This document shows, one piece after another, positions 55,759 to 64,000 of a stretch of DNA of 64,000 nucleotides. This stretch comes from Motilibacter peucedani (GTDB lineage Bacteria; Actinomycetota; Actinomycetes; Motilibacterales; Motilibacteraceae): assembly GCF_003634695.1 (NCBI RefSeq), contig NZ_RBWV01000015.1:62001-126000 (forward strand), in the 5' to 3' direction. Under the pieces are notes generated by a model, which was not told the DNA's origin, made no database searches, and was given only the letters and a program-made list of their open reading frames with translations. The translations under genes and the position numbers were made by a program. How positions within the stretch are numbered: position 1 is the stretch's first letter; each line of letters starts with the position of its first letter.

Positions 55759-56418
55759 ATGCCCACGCCCACGAAGGGTGCCCGCCTCGGCGGCAGTCCC
55801 GCACACCAGAAGCTCCTGCTGGCCAACCTGGCCACGGCGCTCTTCGAGCACGGGCGGATCCAGACGACGGAGGCCAAGGCCAAGCGTCTGCGCCCCTACG
55901 CGGAGAAGCTCATCACCTTCGCCAAGAAGGGCGACATGGCCTCGCGCCGCCAGGTGCTCACGGTCATCCGTGACAAGGGCGTCGTGCACAGCCTGTTCAC
56001 CGAGATCGGCCCGCGCTTCGCGAACCGGCCGGGTGGCTACACCCGCATCGTGAAGATCGGCCCCCGCTCCGGCGACAACGCCCCCATGGCGGTCATCGAG
56101 CTGGTCGAGGCGCTCACCGTCGCCCAGGCGGCGGTCGGCGAGGCCGAGGCCGCGACCCGCCGCTCGGTCAAGGAGCAGGCGGCGGCCGCCGCTCCGGCCG
56201 GCGACGCGGCGGCCGAGCAGGCCGACGAGGCCCCTGCCGAGCAGGTCGCCGAGGGCACCGACGGGGCGCAGGGCACCGAGGCCGCCACGGAGGAGTCCGG
56301 CGAGTCCGGCAGCGACGTCTCGGCGCCCGAGGGCGGCGACCAGGCGGCCGAGGAGGGCGCCTCGGCGCAGACCGAGCAGGCCACCGAGGTCGAGCAGGCC
56401 GAGGGCGACGACAAGTAG
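55759..56418 (+). CDS. rplQ: 50S ribosomal protein L17 with acidic tail
   Basis: 219 residues. The L17 core (about 1-118: [40 protein letters not shown]) is complete. About 95 further residues form a low-complexity Ala/Glu/Gly/Asp tail, strongly acidic and of unknown use. Confidence 0.96.
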   Translation: MPTPTKGARLGGSPAHQKLLLANLATALFEHGRIQTTEAKAKRLRPYAEKLITFAKKGDMASRRQVLTVIRDKGVVHSLFTEIGPRFANRPGGYTRIVKIGPRSGDNAPMAVIELVEALTVAQAAVGEAEAATRRSVKEQAAAAAPAGDAAAEQADEAPAEQVAEGTDGAQGTEAATEESGESGSDVSAPEGGDQAAEEGASAQTEQATEVEQAEGDDK

Positions 56419-56450
56419 CCTGCGCCCCGGCGCACGCATGAGCAGCACGA

Positions 56451-56493
56451 CCGACGGGCCCGGCCCCTCCTCGGAGGGGACCGGGCCCGTCGG
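56451..56493 (+). terminator. Terminator of the rpoA-rplQ unit
   Basis: CCGACGGGCCCGG + CCCCTCC pairs with GGAGGGG + A bulge + CCGGGCCCGTCGG (20 bp) around TC-flanked loop bases. It lies downstream of an ATG at 56438 that would extend truA, which argues for a later truA start. Confidence 0.75.
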
Positions 56494-56542
56494 CGTGCCG
56501 GGGCAGGGGCTCCCGGAGGACCAGGCGGAGCGGGAGCGCCGG

Positions 56543-57385
56543 GTGCGCCTGCGTCTCGACCTGGGCTACGACGGCACGGGGTTCTCCGGCTGGGCCCGGC
56601 AGCCCGGCCTGCGCACCGTCCAGGGTACGCTGGAGGAGGCGCTGGGCCTGCTCTGGCGCACGTCCGTCGAGCTGACGGTCGCCGGGCGCACCGACGCCGG
56701 TGTGCACGCGCGCGGGCAGGTCTGCCACGTCGACGCGCCCGTGGAGGCGTGGGCGGCGACGGAGGCCTCGCTCGTACGCCGCCTGGCAGGGGTCCTGCCT
56801 GCGGACGTGCGCGTGCGGCGGGTCGCGGCGGCACCCCCCGGCTTCGACGCCCGGTTCGCGGCGACCAGCCGGCGCTACGCCTACCGGCTGCGCGACGACC
56901 CCGCGGGCGCCGACCCGCTCGAGCGCGCCTGGACCGTGACGCACCCGCGCCCGCTCGACCTCGCCGCGCTGCAGGCGGCCGCGGCGCTGCTGCTCGGCGA
57001 GCACGACTTCGCGGCGTTCTGCCGGCGGCGCGAGGGCGCGACCACCATCCGGCGGCTGCTCCGGCTGGAGTGGGCGCGCGACGAGGCGGGGCGCGCGGTC
57101 GCGACCGTGGAGGCCGACGCGTTCTGCCACTCGATGGTGCGCGCGCTGGTCGGCGGCCTGCTCGCGGTGGGCGACGGGCGCCGCGAGCCCGGGTGGCTGC
57201 GGGAGGTGCTCGACGGGCGCGTGCGCGACCCCGGTGTCACGGTCGCGCCGGCGCACGGGCTGGTGCTCGAGGCGGTGGGCTACCCGCCCGACGACCAGCT
57301 GGCGGCGCGCGTGGTGCAGTCGCGCCGGGTGCGCACGCTGCCCGGGCAGGCTCCCGGTGAGGGCCCTCCCGAGCGCGGGTTTTGA
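56543..57385 (+). CDS. truA: tRNA pseudouridine(38-40) synthase TruA
   Basis: 280 residues from the GTG at 56543, which has GGAG 6 bases upstream and gives the family start [20 protein letters not shown]. The active site is [17 protein letters not shown] with the catalytic Asp. [17 protein letters not shown] is the C-terminal block. An ATG at 56438 would add 35 low-complexity residues that overlap the rplQ terminator hairpin. The TGA overlaps the -35 of the rplM promoter. Confidence 0.9.
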   Translation: MRLRLDLGYDGTGFSGWARQPGLRTVQGTLEEALGLLWRTSVELTVAGRTDAGVHARGQVCHVDAPVEAWAATEASLVRRLAGVLPADVRVRRVAAAPPGFDARFAATSRRYAYRLRDDPAGADPLERAWTVTHPRPLDLAALQAAAALLLGEHDFAAFCRRREGATTIRRLLRLEWARDEAGRAVATVEADAFCHSMVRALVGGLLAVGDGRREPGWLREVLDGRVRDPGVTVAPAHGLVLEAVGYPPDDQLAARVVQSRRVRTLPGQAPGEGPPERGF

Positions 57386-57410
57386 CCGGCCTGCTGCGGG
57401 CCGGTACTCT
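57382..57410 (+). promoter_or_regulatory. rplM-rpsI promoter
   Basis: TTGACC and TACTCT with an ideal 17-base spacer. The -35 overlaps the truA stop. It predicts a leader of about 140 bases. Confidence 0.75.
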
Positions 57411-57507
57411 GACGAGTCGTTGTGTGTGCCGCGCTGTGCCCGTGGGAGACCGTTCTCCCCGAGCGGGCCCCCGCGCGGCAGACCCCCGAAGAGCCCCGCA
57501 GCGAAGA

Positions 57508-57543
57508 CGCCCTGTAGTACGAGACCGCCCTGTAGTACGAGAC
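57508..57543 (+). repeat. Perfect 18-base tandem repeat in the rplM leader
   Basis: CGCCCTGTAGTACGAGAC occurs twice head to tail, ending 12 bases before the rplM start codon and just before the GAAGG Shine-Dalgarno. Each unit contains the palindromic GTAGTAC-like centre. Confidence 0.85.
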
Positions 57544-57555
57544 GAAGGCAGCACT

Positions 57556-57999
57556 GTGCGCACGTTCACCCCGAAGCCCGGCGACGTCGAGCGTCGCTGG
57601 CACGTCATCGACGCCACCGACGTGGTGCTCGGGCGGCTCGCCAGCCACACCGCGACGCTCCTCCGGGGCAAGCACAAGCCGATCTTCGCCCCGCACATCG
57701 ACACCGGTGACTTCGTCATCATCGTCAACGCGGGCAAGGTGGCGCTGACGGGCAACAAGCGGGAGCAGAAGATGGCCTACCGCCACTCCGGCTTCCCGGG
57801 TGGTCTCACGGCCACTCCCTACACCGAGCTGCTCGCCAAGGACCCGCGCCAGGCGGTCGAGCGCGCCGTGCGCGGCATGCTGCCGCACACCTCGCTCGGC
57901 CGCCAGCAGCTGAAGAAGCTCAAGGTCTACGCCGGCCCCGAGCACCCCCACACCGGGCAGCAGCCGGTGCCGTTCGAGATCACCCAGGTCGCGCAGTAG
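57556..57999 (+). CDS. rplM: 50S ribosomal protein L13
   Basis: A 147-residue L13 ([40 protein letters not shown]). The GTG start has GAAGG upstream. It is the first gene of the L13-S9 operon with its own strong promoter and repeat-bearing leader. Confidence 0.97.
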   Translation: MRTFTPKPGDVERRWHVIDATDVVLGRLASHTATLLRGKHKPIFAPHIDTGDFVIIVNAGKVALTGNKREQKMAYRHSGFPGGLTATPYTELLAKDPRQAVERAVRGMLPHTSLGRQQLKKLKVYAGPEHPHTGQQPVPFEITQVAQ

Positions 58000-58049
58000 C
58001 CCTCGGGCACGCGCCGACCGACACACGCAGAGACACAGGAAGAGGCACC

Positions 58050-58550
58050 GTGGCGGAGACCACCGTCGAGTCCGTACTCGACAGCGACGACGAGGAGTTC
58101 GTCGGCGACTACAGCACCGAGAGCGAGGGCGGCGTCGCCGCTGCCCCCCGCCCCGCGGCCACCGGCCCCGGCGCGGCGACCGGTCGTCGCAAGGAGGCGG
58201 TCGCCCGCGTCCGCATCATCCCCGGCACCGGCCAGTGGCGCATCAACGGCCGCGCGCTCGAGGACTACTTCCCGAACAAGGTCCACCAGCAGCTGGTGAA
58301 CGACCCGTTCAAGATCCTCGGCCTCGACGGCTCCTACGACGTGATCGCCCGCCTGCACGGCGGCGGCGTCTCGGGCCAGGCCGGCGCCCTGCGCCTCGGC
58401 ATCTCCCGCGCCCTCAACGAGGTCGACGAGGAGGCCAACCGGCCCACGCTGAAGAAGGCCGGCTTCCTGACCCGCGACGCGCGCGCCACCGAGCGCAAGA
58501 AGTACGGGCTCAAGAAGGCCCGCAAGGCTCCCCAGTACAGCAAGCGCTAG
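58050..58550 (+). CDS. rpsI: 30S ribosomal protein S9
   Basis: 166 residues. An acidic N-terminal extension (~40 residues) precedes the core ([20 protein letters not shown]) and the C-terminal tail [12 protein letters not shown] that reaches the P site. The TAG overlaps the glmM GTG. Confidence 0.97.
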   Translation: MAETTVESVLDSDDEEFVGDYSTESEGGVAAAPRPAATGPGAATGRRKEAVARVRIIPGTGQWRINGRALEDYFPNKVHQQLVNDPFKILGLDGSYDVIARLHGGGVSGQAGALRLGISRALNEVDEEANRPTLKKAGFLTRDARATERKKYGLKKARKAPQYSKR

Positions 58551-59968
58551 TGGTGGGGGCTCCGCACGGCGGCCGCCTGTTCGGGACCGACGGCGTCCGG
58601 GGCCTCGCCAACGGCGAGCTGACGGCCGAGCTCGCGCTCGGCCTGTCGGTCGCCGCCGCCGCCGTCCTGCCTGCGCAGGACGGCGCGGCACCGCATGGAG
58701 CAGAGCAGCACAGCTCCCCCGAGCGCACTGCGGGTGCGCGCCCGACCGCCGTGGTCGGGCGCGACCCGCGCGCGTCGGGGGAGTTCCTGTCTGCGGCGGT
58801 CGTCGCCGGGCTGGCGAGCGCCGGCGTCGACGTGGTCGACGTGGGCGTGGTGCCGACCCCGGCGGTCGCGCACCTCACGGCCGAGCTGGGCGCGACGTTC
58901 GGCGTGATGCTCTCGGCGAGCCACAACCCGATGCCCGACAACGGCATCAAGTTCTTCGCTCGCGGCGGGCAGAAGCTCGCCGACGAGCTCGAGGACGCCA
59001 TCGCCGCGCGCTACGCCGCGGGCGAGCCGGTCGAGGGCCGCCCGACGGGCGCTGCGGTGGGCCGCGTACGCCTCGCGCCCGAGGGCCTCGAGCGCTACGT
59101 CGCGCACGTGGTGTCCGCCGCCCCCCACCGCCTCGACGGCCTTCGGGTCGTCGTCGACGCCGCGCACGGCGCGGCCTCCGTGGCCGCCCCCGAGGTGCTG
59201 CGCCGGCTCGGTGCCGACGTCGTCGCGATCGGCGCGCAGCCCGACGGGCTCAACATCAACGACGGCTGCGGCTCCACGCACCTCGAGCCCCTGCGCGCGG
59301 CGGTGCTGGCCCACGGGGCCGACGTCGGCATCGCCCACGACGGCGACGCCGACCGCTGCCTCGCGGTCGACGCCGAGGGCCGCGACGTCGACGGCGACCA
59401 GATCCTGGCCGTGCTGGCGCTCGCGCTGCGCGACGAGGGGCGCCTGGCGCACGACACGGTCGTCGCGACGGTCATGGCCAACCTGGGCTTCCGGCTCGCG
59501 CTGCAGGAGCAGGGCCTCGAGGTCGTGGAGACCAAGGTCGGCGACCGCTACGTCCTCGAGGCGATGCGCGCCGGCGGATTCTCCCTCGGCGGCGAGCAGT
59601 CCGGCCACGTCGTGCTCGCCGACTCGGCGACCACCGGCGACGGCGTCCTGACCGCGGTGCACCTGCTCGGGCGGATGGCGGCCACCGGCCGCCCCCTCGC
59701 CGAGCTGGCTGCTGTCATGCAGCGGCTGCCGCAGGTGCTCCTCAACGTCTCGGGCGTCGACAAGTCGCGCGTCGAGCTCGACGACCAGGTCAGCGCCGCG
59801 GTGAGCGCCGCCGAGCGCGAGCTCGGGTCGACCGGCCGGGTGCTGCTGCGGCCCAGCGGCACCGAGCCCGTGGTTCGCGTGATGGTGGAGGCGCCCAGCG
59901 CCGACCAGGCGCAGGGCGTGGCCGACCGGCTCGCCGGCGTCGTACGCAGCGCGCTCGCACTCGTCTAG
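58550..59968 (+). CDS. glmM: Phosphoglucosamine mutase
   Basis: 472 residues. It starts ...[20 protein letters not shown]. The phosphoserine is S124 in [15 protein letters not shown], the metal loop is [10 protein letters not shown], and [17 protein letters not shown] closes the active site. An insert of about 25 residues follows the first helix (about 40-65). It converts glucosamine-6-P to glucosamine-1-P for peptidoglycan. The GTG overlaps the rpsI stop; GTG at 58553 is equally possible. Confidence 0.96.
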   Translation: MVGAPHGGRLFGTDGVRGLANGELTAELALGLSVAAAAVLPAQDGAAPHGAEQHSSPERTAGARPTAVVGRDPRASGEFLSAAVVAGLASAGVDVVDVGVVPTPAVAHLTAELGATFGVMLSASHNPMPDNGIKFFARGGQKLADELEDAIAARYAAGEPVEGRPTGAAVGRVRLAPEGLERYVAHVVSAAPHRLDGLRVVVDAAHGAASVAAPEVLRRLGADVVAIGAQPDGLNINDGCGSTHLEPLRAAVLAHGADVGIAHDGDADRCLAVDAEGRDVDGDQILAVLALALRDEGRLAHDTVVATVMANLGFRLALQEQGLEVVETKVGDRYVLEAMRAGGFSLGGEQSGHVVLADSATTGDGVLTAVHLLGRMAATGRPLAELAAVMQRLPQVLLNVSGVDKSRVELDDQVSAAVSAAERELGSTGRVLLRPSGTEPVVRVMVEAPSADQAQGVADRLAGVVRSALALV

Positions 59969-60043
59969 GGCGCAGCGCGCTCGCGGTGCCCCGGCACGGC
60001 CGCAGCACCGGAGCCTCAGGAGCGACGGGTCCTGGCCGATGGG

Positions 60044-62323
60044 GTGCCCGTGAGACTCGTGCGCCGGCGACCGCCCTCCTGGGCGCTGGTGCTGGGAGCC
60101 GGCCTGCTGGCCGCGGCGTTCCTGCGCCTCACGCCGGACGGCGCCGCGCAGGCCGTGCACTACCTCGGCACCGCCGTGCTGCCCCTCGTCGTCGCGGCAC
60201 GCAGCCTGCACCGCCGGGGCGTACGGTCCGCGGGCTGGTGGCTCGTGCTGGCCGGTGCTGCGCTGGAGTCCGGCGGCGAGGTCGTCTGGGACGTCTACGA
60301 CCTGGTGCTCGACCGCAGCCCCTTCCCCTCGCCGGGTGACGGGCTCTTCCTGCTCGGCCAGCTCACGATGCTGGCGGGGACCCTGGCCCTCGCGCCGCCG
60401 CGCGCCGCGCGCCGCAGCGGGCGGGGGAGCGGCCGGGCCGCGTACGCGTCGCCGCTCGCCGAGGTCCTCGTCGTCGGGCTCACCGCGGGCCTGCTGAGCT
60501 GGCGCTACGTCGTCAGCCCGACCCTCGACGGCTCGCAGAGCGCTCTGGCGCAGGTCATCAGCCTGGCCTACCCGACGCTCGACGTGGTGCTGCTCGCCGC
60601 TCTGGCGAGGCTGGCCTTCGAGGGCGCCACACGCCACCGCGCGGTGCTGCTGCTCGCCGCGTCGATGGCCGCCTCGCTGGTTGCGGACGTGGCCTTCGCC
60701 CTGCAGGACGCGAGCGGCTCCTACGCCGACGGCGGCTGGGTCGACTCCTGCTGGCTGGCGGGCTACGTGCTCGCCGGCGTCGCGGCGCTCCACCCGAGCG
60801 CCGGGACGCCGCTGCCGCAGGCGCCCGCCCGCGTCGTGACGCAGCGCCGCCTGGCGCTCGTCATGGGCTGCGGCGCCCTGGGGCCGGTGCTGCTGCTCGT
60901 CGAGGGCGCGTCGCGCGGCTCCGTGCGCGCGACCGGCGGCGTGACGGTCGTCGTGCTGCTGCTCGTGCTCTACCGCTCGCTCACCCTGCTCTCGGCCTTC
61001 GAGCGCAGCGCCGCGCTGGCTGCCCACCGCTCCTCGCACGACGCGCTCACCGGCCTGGCCAACCGGCGCAGCTTCGTCGAGCTGCTCGGCGCGGAGCTCG
61101 CTGCGGGGCGCGACGCCGCGGTCCTGCGGCTCGACCTCGACGGGTTCAAGGCCGTCAACGACGCCGCCGGCCAGCTGGCCGGTGACGAGGTGCTGCGCGA
61201 GACGGCTCATCGGGTCGCCGAGCTGCTCGCGCCCGGCGCGGTGCTGGCCAGGCTGGCGGCCGACGAGTTCGGCGTCCTGCTCGCCGAGCCGGAGCCGGGG
61301 GCGGTCGAGGCCCTGGCCGACCAGCTGGTCGAGCGCCTGCGCGCCCCCTTCGTCGTCGAGGGCCAGCAGTTCTGGCTGCGCGCCAGCGTCGGCTCCGCGA
61401 CGCTCGCCTCGGCCGGAGCGGGCACCGACGCGCTCATGGGGGCCGCCGCCCTCGCCCTCCTGACCGCACGGGTACGCGGTGGTGGCCGCGCCGTCGCCCA
61501 CGCTCCTGCGCTCGACGTCGAGGTGGGGCGCCGCCCGCTCGTCGCCGGCCGCCTGCAGTACGCCATCGAGCACGACGAGCTCGAGGTGCACTACCAGCCG
61601 CTGGTCGACCGCGCGGGCGCGGTGGTCGGTGCCGAGGCGCTGGTGCGCTGGCGCCGCGCCGGCCGGCTGGTGCCGCCCGGCGACTTCCTGCCCGCGGCCC
61701 GCTCCGCGGGGCTCATGGGCGCGCTCGACACCTGGGTGCTCGACCGGGCGCTCGCCCAGCTCGCCCGCTGGCGGGCGCAGGGCCGCCTCGACGTGCACCT
61801 GGCGGTCAACCTGTCGGTCGCCTCGCTCGAGCGGCCGGGCTTGGTCGCGGAGGTCGTGTCGGCGCTGAGGGCGCACGGCGTACCCAGCTCGTCGCTCGTG
61901 CTCGAGCTCACCGAGGAGGCGGCCGCCTCCGGGCCGGGCATCCGGCGCCGGCTCGCCGACCTGCGGGCGGCGGGCATCCGCATCGCGCTCGACGACTTCG
62001 GCACGGGCTACTCCTCGCTGGCCTACCTCGAGGGCATGCCGGCCGACGTGCTGAAGGTGGCCAAGGAGCTGGTCGACCCCCTCGCTGAGGGCGCCGGCGG
62101 CCGGGTGGTGCAGGCGCTGGTCGGCCTGGCGCACTCCTACGGGCTCACGGTGATCGCCGAGGGCGTCGAGCAGGAGGTGCAGCGCGAGCGGCTCACCGAG
62201 CTCGAGGTCGACTGGTTCCAGGGGTGGCTGTTCGGCCGCCCGGTGCCCGCCGACGCGCTGACCGCGCTGCTCGGAGCCGCCTCCCGGCGCGGTCCGGACC
62301 TGGCGGCCGCCGCGGCCAACTAG
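60044..62323 (+). CDS. Membrane GGDEF-EAL protein with degenerate GGDEF motif
   Basis: 759 residues. About nine to ten membrane helices (residues 12-315) form a sensor region. The GGDEF domain (about 325-480) has DALTGLANRRSF and LDLDGFKAVND, but its signature is A405-A-D-E-F409 instead of GGDEF, so diguanylate cyclase activity is unlikely. The EAL domain (about 495-745) keeps E531-A-L, VNLSVAS, ELTEE, DDFGTGYSSL and AEGVE. The LKID-type Asp is Ala673 (LKVAKEL), so phosphodiesterase activity is uncertain. GTG at 60044 was chosen (60050 possible); the Shine-Dalgarno is weak. It lies between glmM and glmS. Confidence 0.88.
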   Translation: MPVRLVRRRPPSWALVLGAGLLAAAFLRLTPDGAAQAVHYLGTAVLPLVVAARSLHRRGVRSAGWWLVLAGAALESGGEVVWDVYDLVLDRSPFPSPGDGLFLLGQLTMLAGTLALAPPRAARRSGRGSGRAAYASPLAEVLVVGLTAGLLSWRYVVSPTLDGSQSALAQVISLAYPTLDVVLLAALARLAFEGATRHRAVLLLAASMAASLVADVAFALQDASGSYADGGWVDSCWLAGYVLAGVAALHPSAGTPLPQAPARVVTQRRLALVMGCGALGPVLLLVEGASRGSVRATGGVTVVVLLLVLYRSLTLLSAFERSAALAAHRSSHDALTGLANRRSFVELLGAELAAGRDAAVLRLDLDGFKAVNDAAGQLAGDEVLRETAHRVAELLAPGAVLARLAADEFGVLLAEPEPGAVEALADQLVERLRAPFVVEGQQFWLRASVGSATLASAGAGTDALMGAAALALLTARVRGGGRAVAHAPALDVEVGRRPLVAGRLQYAIEHDELEVHYQPLVDRAGAVVGAEALVRWRRAGRLVPPGDFLPAARSAGLMGALDTWVLDRALAQLARWRAQGRLDVHLAVNLSVASLERPGLVAEVVSALRAHGVPSSSLVLELTEEAAASGPGIRRRLADLRAAGIRIALDDFGTGYSSLAYLEGMPADVLKVAKELVDPLAEGAGGRVVQALVGLAHSYGLTVIAEGVEQEVQRERLTELEVDWFQGWLFGRPVPADALTALLGAASRRGPDLAAAAAN

Positions 62324-62326
62324 CCT
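62321..62326 (+). promoter_or_regulatory. Candidate -10 element of glmS (leaderless layout)
   Basis: TAGCCT ends 7 bases before the glmS ATG and overlaps the upstream stop codon, a frequent leaderless arrangement in actinobacteria. Confidence 0.4.
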
Positions 62327-62333
62327 GGGGTCC

Positions 62334-64000
62334 ATGTGCGGAATCGTGGGCTACGTCGGCGGCAGGTCAGCTCTGGAGGTCGTGGTGGCCGGTCTGCGCC
62401 GGCTGGAGTACCGCGGCTACGACTCCGCGGGCGTGGCGCTGGTCGCCGACGGCAAGCTCGCCACCCGCAAGCGGGCAGGCAAGCTGGCCAACCTCGAGGC
62501 GGCGCTGGAGGAGGCGCCCATGCCGCCGAGCACCACCGGGATCGGGCACACGCGCTGGGCCACCCACGGTGCCCCCAACGACCGCAACGCCCACCCGCAC
62601 CTCGACGACACGGGCAGCGTGGCGGTCATCCACAACGGCATCATCGAGAACTTCGCCGCCCTGCGCGCCGAGCTCGAGGCCCGTGGCCACGAGCTGGTCT
62701 CCGAGACCGACACCGAGGTCGTCGCCCACCTGCTCGCCGACGAGTTCGAGCCCGCCGGCTCCGACCTCGCCGAGGCCCTGCGCCGGGTGTGCGGGCGGCT
62801 CCAGGGCGCCTTCACCCTCGTGGTCTCGCACGCCAGCGTCCCAGACGTCGTCGTGGCGGCCCGGCGCAACAGCCCGCTGGTCGTGGGCCGCGGGGAGGGC
62901 GAGAACTTCCTCGCCTCCGACGTCGCCGCCTTCATCGCCCACACCCGCAACGCCGTCGAGGTCAGCGACGGCCAGGTCGTCGAGCTGCGCCCCGACTCGA
63001 TCACGATCACCGACTTCGACGGCGTCGAGGCCACGCCGCACGAGTACCACGTCGACTGGGACGCCGCCGCGGCCGAGAAGGGCGGCTACCCCTACTTCAT
63101 GCTCAAGGAGATCGCCGAGCAGCCCAAGGCCGTGGCCGACACGCTGCTGGGCCGGCTGCAGGGCGGCTCGCTCTCGCTCGACGAGGTGCGCATCTCCGAC
63201 GACGACCTGCGCCAGGTCGACAAGGTCATCGTCATCGCCTGCGGCACGAGCTACCACGCCGGGCTGATCGCGAAGTACGCCATCGAGCACTGGACCCGCG
63301 TGCCGGTCGAGGTCGAGGTGGCGAGCGAGTTCCGCTACCGCGACCCGATCGTCGACCGCGACACGCTCGTGGTCGCGATCTCGCAGTCGGGCGAGAGCAT
63401 GGACACGCTGATGGCGGTCCGCCACGCCCGCAAGCAGAAGGCCCGGGTCGTCGCGATCACCAACAGCAACGGCTCGACGATCGCGCGCGAGTCCGACGCG
63501 GTGCTCTACACCCATGCCGGCCCCGAGGTCGGGGTCGCCGCGACCAAGACGTTCATCACCCAGGTCGTGGCGTGCTACCTGCTGGGGCTGTTCCTGGCGC
63601 GCACCCGGGGGACGATGTACGACGACGAGGTCCGCTCGGTCGTGCGCGAGCTCTCCGACATGCCCGAGCACATCGACACGGTGCTCGACACCGTCGAGCC
63701 CGTGCGCGAGCTCGCCCGCTCGCTGGCCGGGGCGCGGGCCGTGCTCTTCCTCGGCCGTCACGTCGGCTACCCGGTGGCGCTGGAGGGCGCGCTCAAGCTC
63801 AAGGAGCTCGCCTACATGCACGCCGAGGCCTTCGCCGCCGGCGAGCTCAAGCACGGCCCGATCGCGCTGATCGAGGACGGCCTGCCGGTGGTCGTGGTGG
63901 TGCCCAGCCCGCGCGGCCGCTCGGTGCTCCACGACAAGATCGTGTCCAACATCCAGGAGGTCCGGGCCCGCGGCGCGCGCACCATCGTCATCGCCGAGGA
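62334..64000 (+). CDS. glmS: Glutamine--fructose-6-phosphate aminotransferase (3' end outside window)
   Basis: At least 555 residues, open at the window edge (the family is about 610-620). Cys2 after the initiator Met is the glutaminase nucleophile (CGIVGYVGGRSALEVVVAGL). TRWATHGAP and HNGIIENF belong to the N-terminal domain. Two SIS domains follow: CGTSYHAG with SQSGESMDTL, then LGRHVGYPVALEGALKLKEL. It makes glucosamine-6-P, the substrate for GlmM encoded two genes upstream. Confidence 0.96.
   Translation, partial: MCGIVGYVGGRSALEVVVAGLRRLEYRGYDSAGVALVADGKLATRKRAGKLANLEAALEEAPMPPSTTGIGHTRWATHGAPNDRNAHPHLDDTGSVAVIHNGIIENFAALRAELEARGHELVSETDTEVVAHLLADEFEPAGSDLAEALRRVCGRLQGAFTLVVSHASVPDVVVAARRNSPLVVGRGEGENFLASDVAAFIAHTRNAVEVSDGQVVELRPDSITITDFDGVEATPHEYHVDWDAAAAEKGGYPYFMLKEIAEQPKAVADTLLGRLQGGSLSLDEVRISDDDLRQVDKVIVIACGTSYHAGLIAKYAIEHWTRVPVEVEVASEFRYRDPIVDRDTLVVAISQSGESMDTLMAVRHARKQKARVVAITNSNGSTIARESDAVLYTHAGPEVGVAATKTFITQVVACYLLGLFLARTRGTMYDDEVRSVVRELSDMPEHIDTVLDTVEPVRELARSLAGARAVLFLGRHVGYPVALEGALKLKELAYMHAEAFAAGELKHGPIALIEDGLPVVVVVPSPRGRSVLHDKIVSNIQEVRARGARTIVIAE

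Noticed and set aside
58547-62335. A minus-strand open frame of about 1,260 codons opposite glmM and the GGDEF-EAL gene
   Set aside because: Same cause. The plus-strand genes have clear motifs and the opposite product does not.

Overview
This is a contiguous piece of a very GC-rich Actinomycetota chromosome. GTG starts and GTGA stop/start overlaps are abundant. The gene order matches the universal actinobacterial core locus: rpmG, dehydratase pair, murB, add, aspC, secE, nusG, rplKAJL, rpoBC, rpsLG, fusA, tuf, S10/spc/alpha operons, rplM-rpsI, glmM, glmS. The proteins look like those of the Streptomyces, Frankiales and Motilibacter-type lineages, but I cannot assign a genus. No rRNA, CRISPR array, insertion sequence or prophage was found.

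Left part (1-13.8 kb), accessory and metabolic. It holds the zinc repressor gene zur, a membrane-anchored DUF4331 protein, and a 970-residue secreted protein with three CshA-type repeats and an OmpA-like C-terminus. A RarD-type permease and the two-subunit 2-oxoacid:ferredoxin oxidoreductase korA-korB follow. Next is a secreted fusion of a degenerate HNH (DUF1524) domain to a parallel beta-helix. An isolated three-gene set resembling complex I subunits NuoB, NuoC and NuoI and an HtpX protease complete this part.

Middle-left (13.8-21.7 kb). It holds yajQ, tRNA-Tyr, a SigE-type ECF sigma factor with a one-pass membrane partner, tRNA-Thr, tRNA-Met, rpmG, two MaoC-type dehydratase subunits, murB, and an oppositely oriented aspC-like aminotransferase and adenosine-deaminase-like pair.

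Right part (21.4-58.6 kb), information processing. About 47 genes run on the plus strand: secE-nusG, L11-L1, L10-L7/L12 with an L10 leader, rpoB-rpoC, rpsL-rpsG-fusA-tuf, S10 through L15, secY-adk-map, infA to rplQ, truA, and rplM-rpsI. Strong sigma-70-like promoters can be seen before rplJ, rpoB, rpsL, rpsJ, infA and rplM. Long GC hairpins without T tracts separate the transcription units and in places lie inside them. L33, L36, S14 and S4 here are all zinc-ligand forms, which fits the presence of Zur.

Right end (58.5-64 kb). glmM and glmS (the latter cut by the window edge) flank a multi-pass membrane GGDEF-EAL protein whose GGDEF motif reads AADEF.

Most of the window is conserved housekeeping DNA. 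The least explained parts are the orphan NuoB/C/I set, the dead-HNH/beta-helix secreted protein, the CshA/OmpA protein, the degenerate c-di-GMP protein between glmM and glmS, and perfect tandem repeats in ribosomal-protein leaders.
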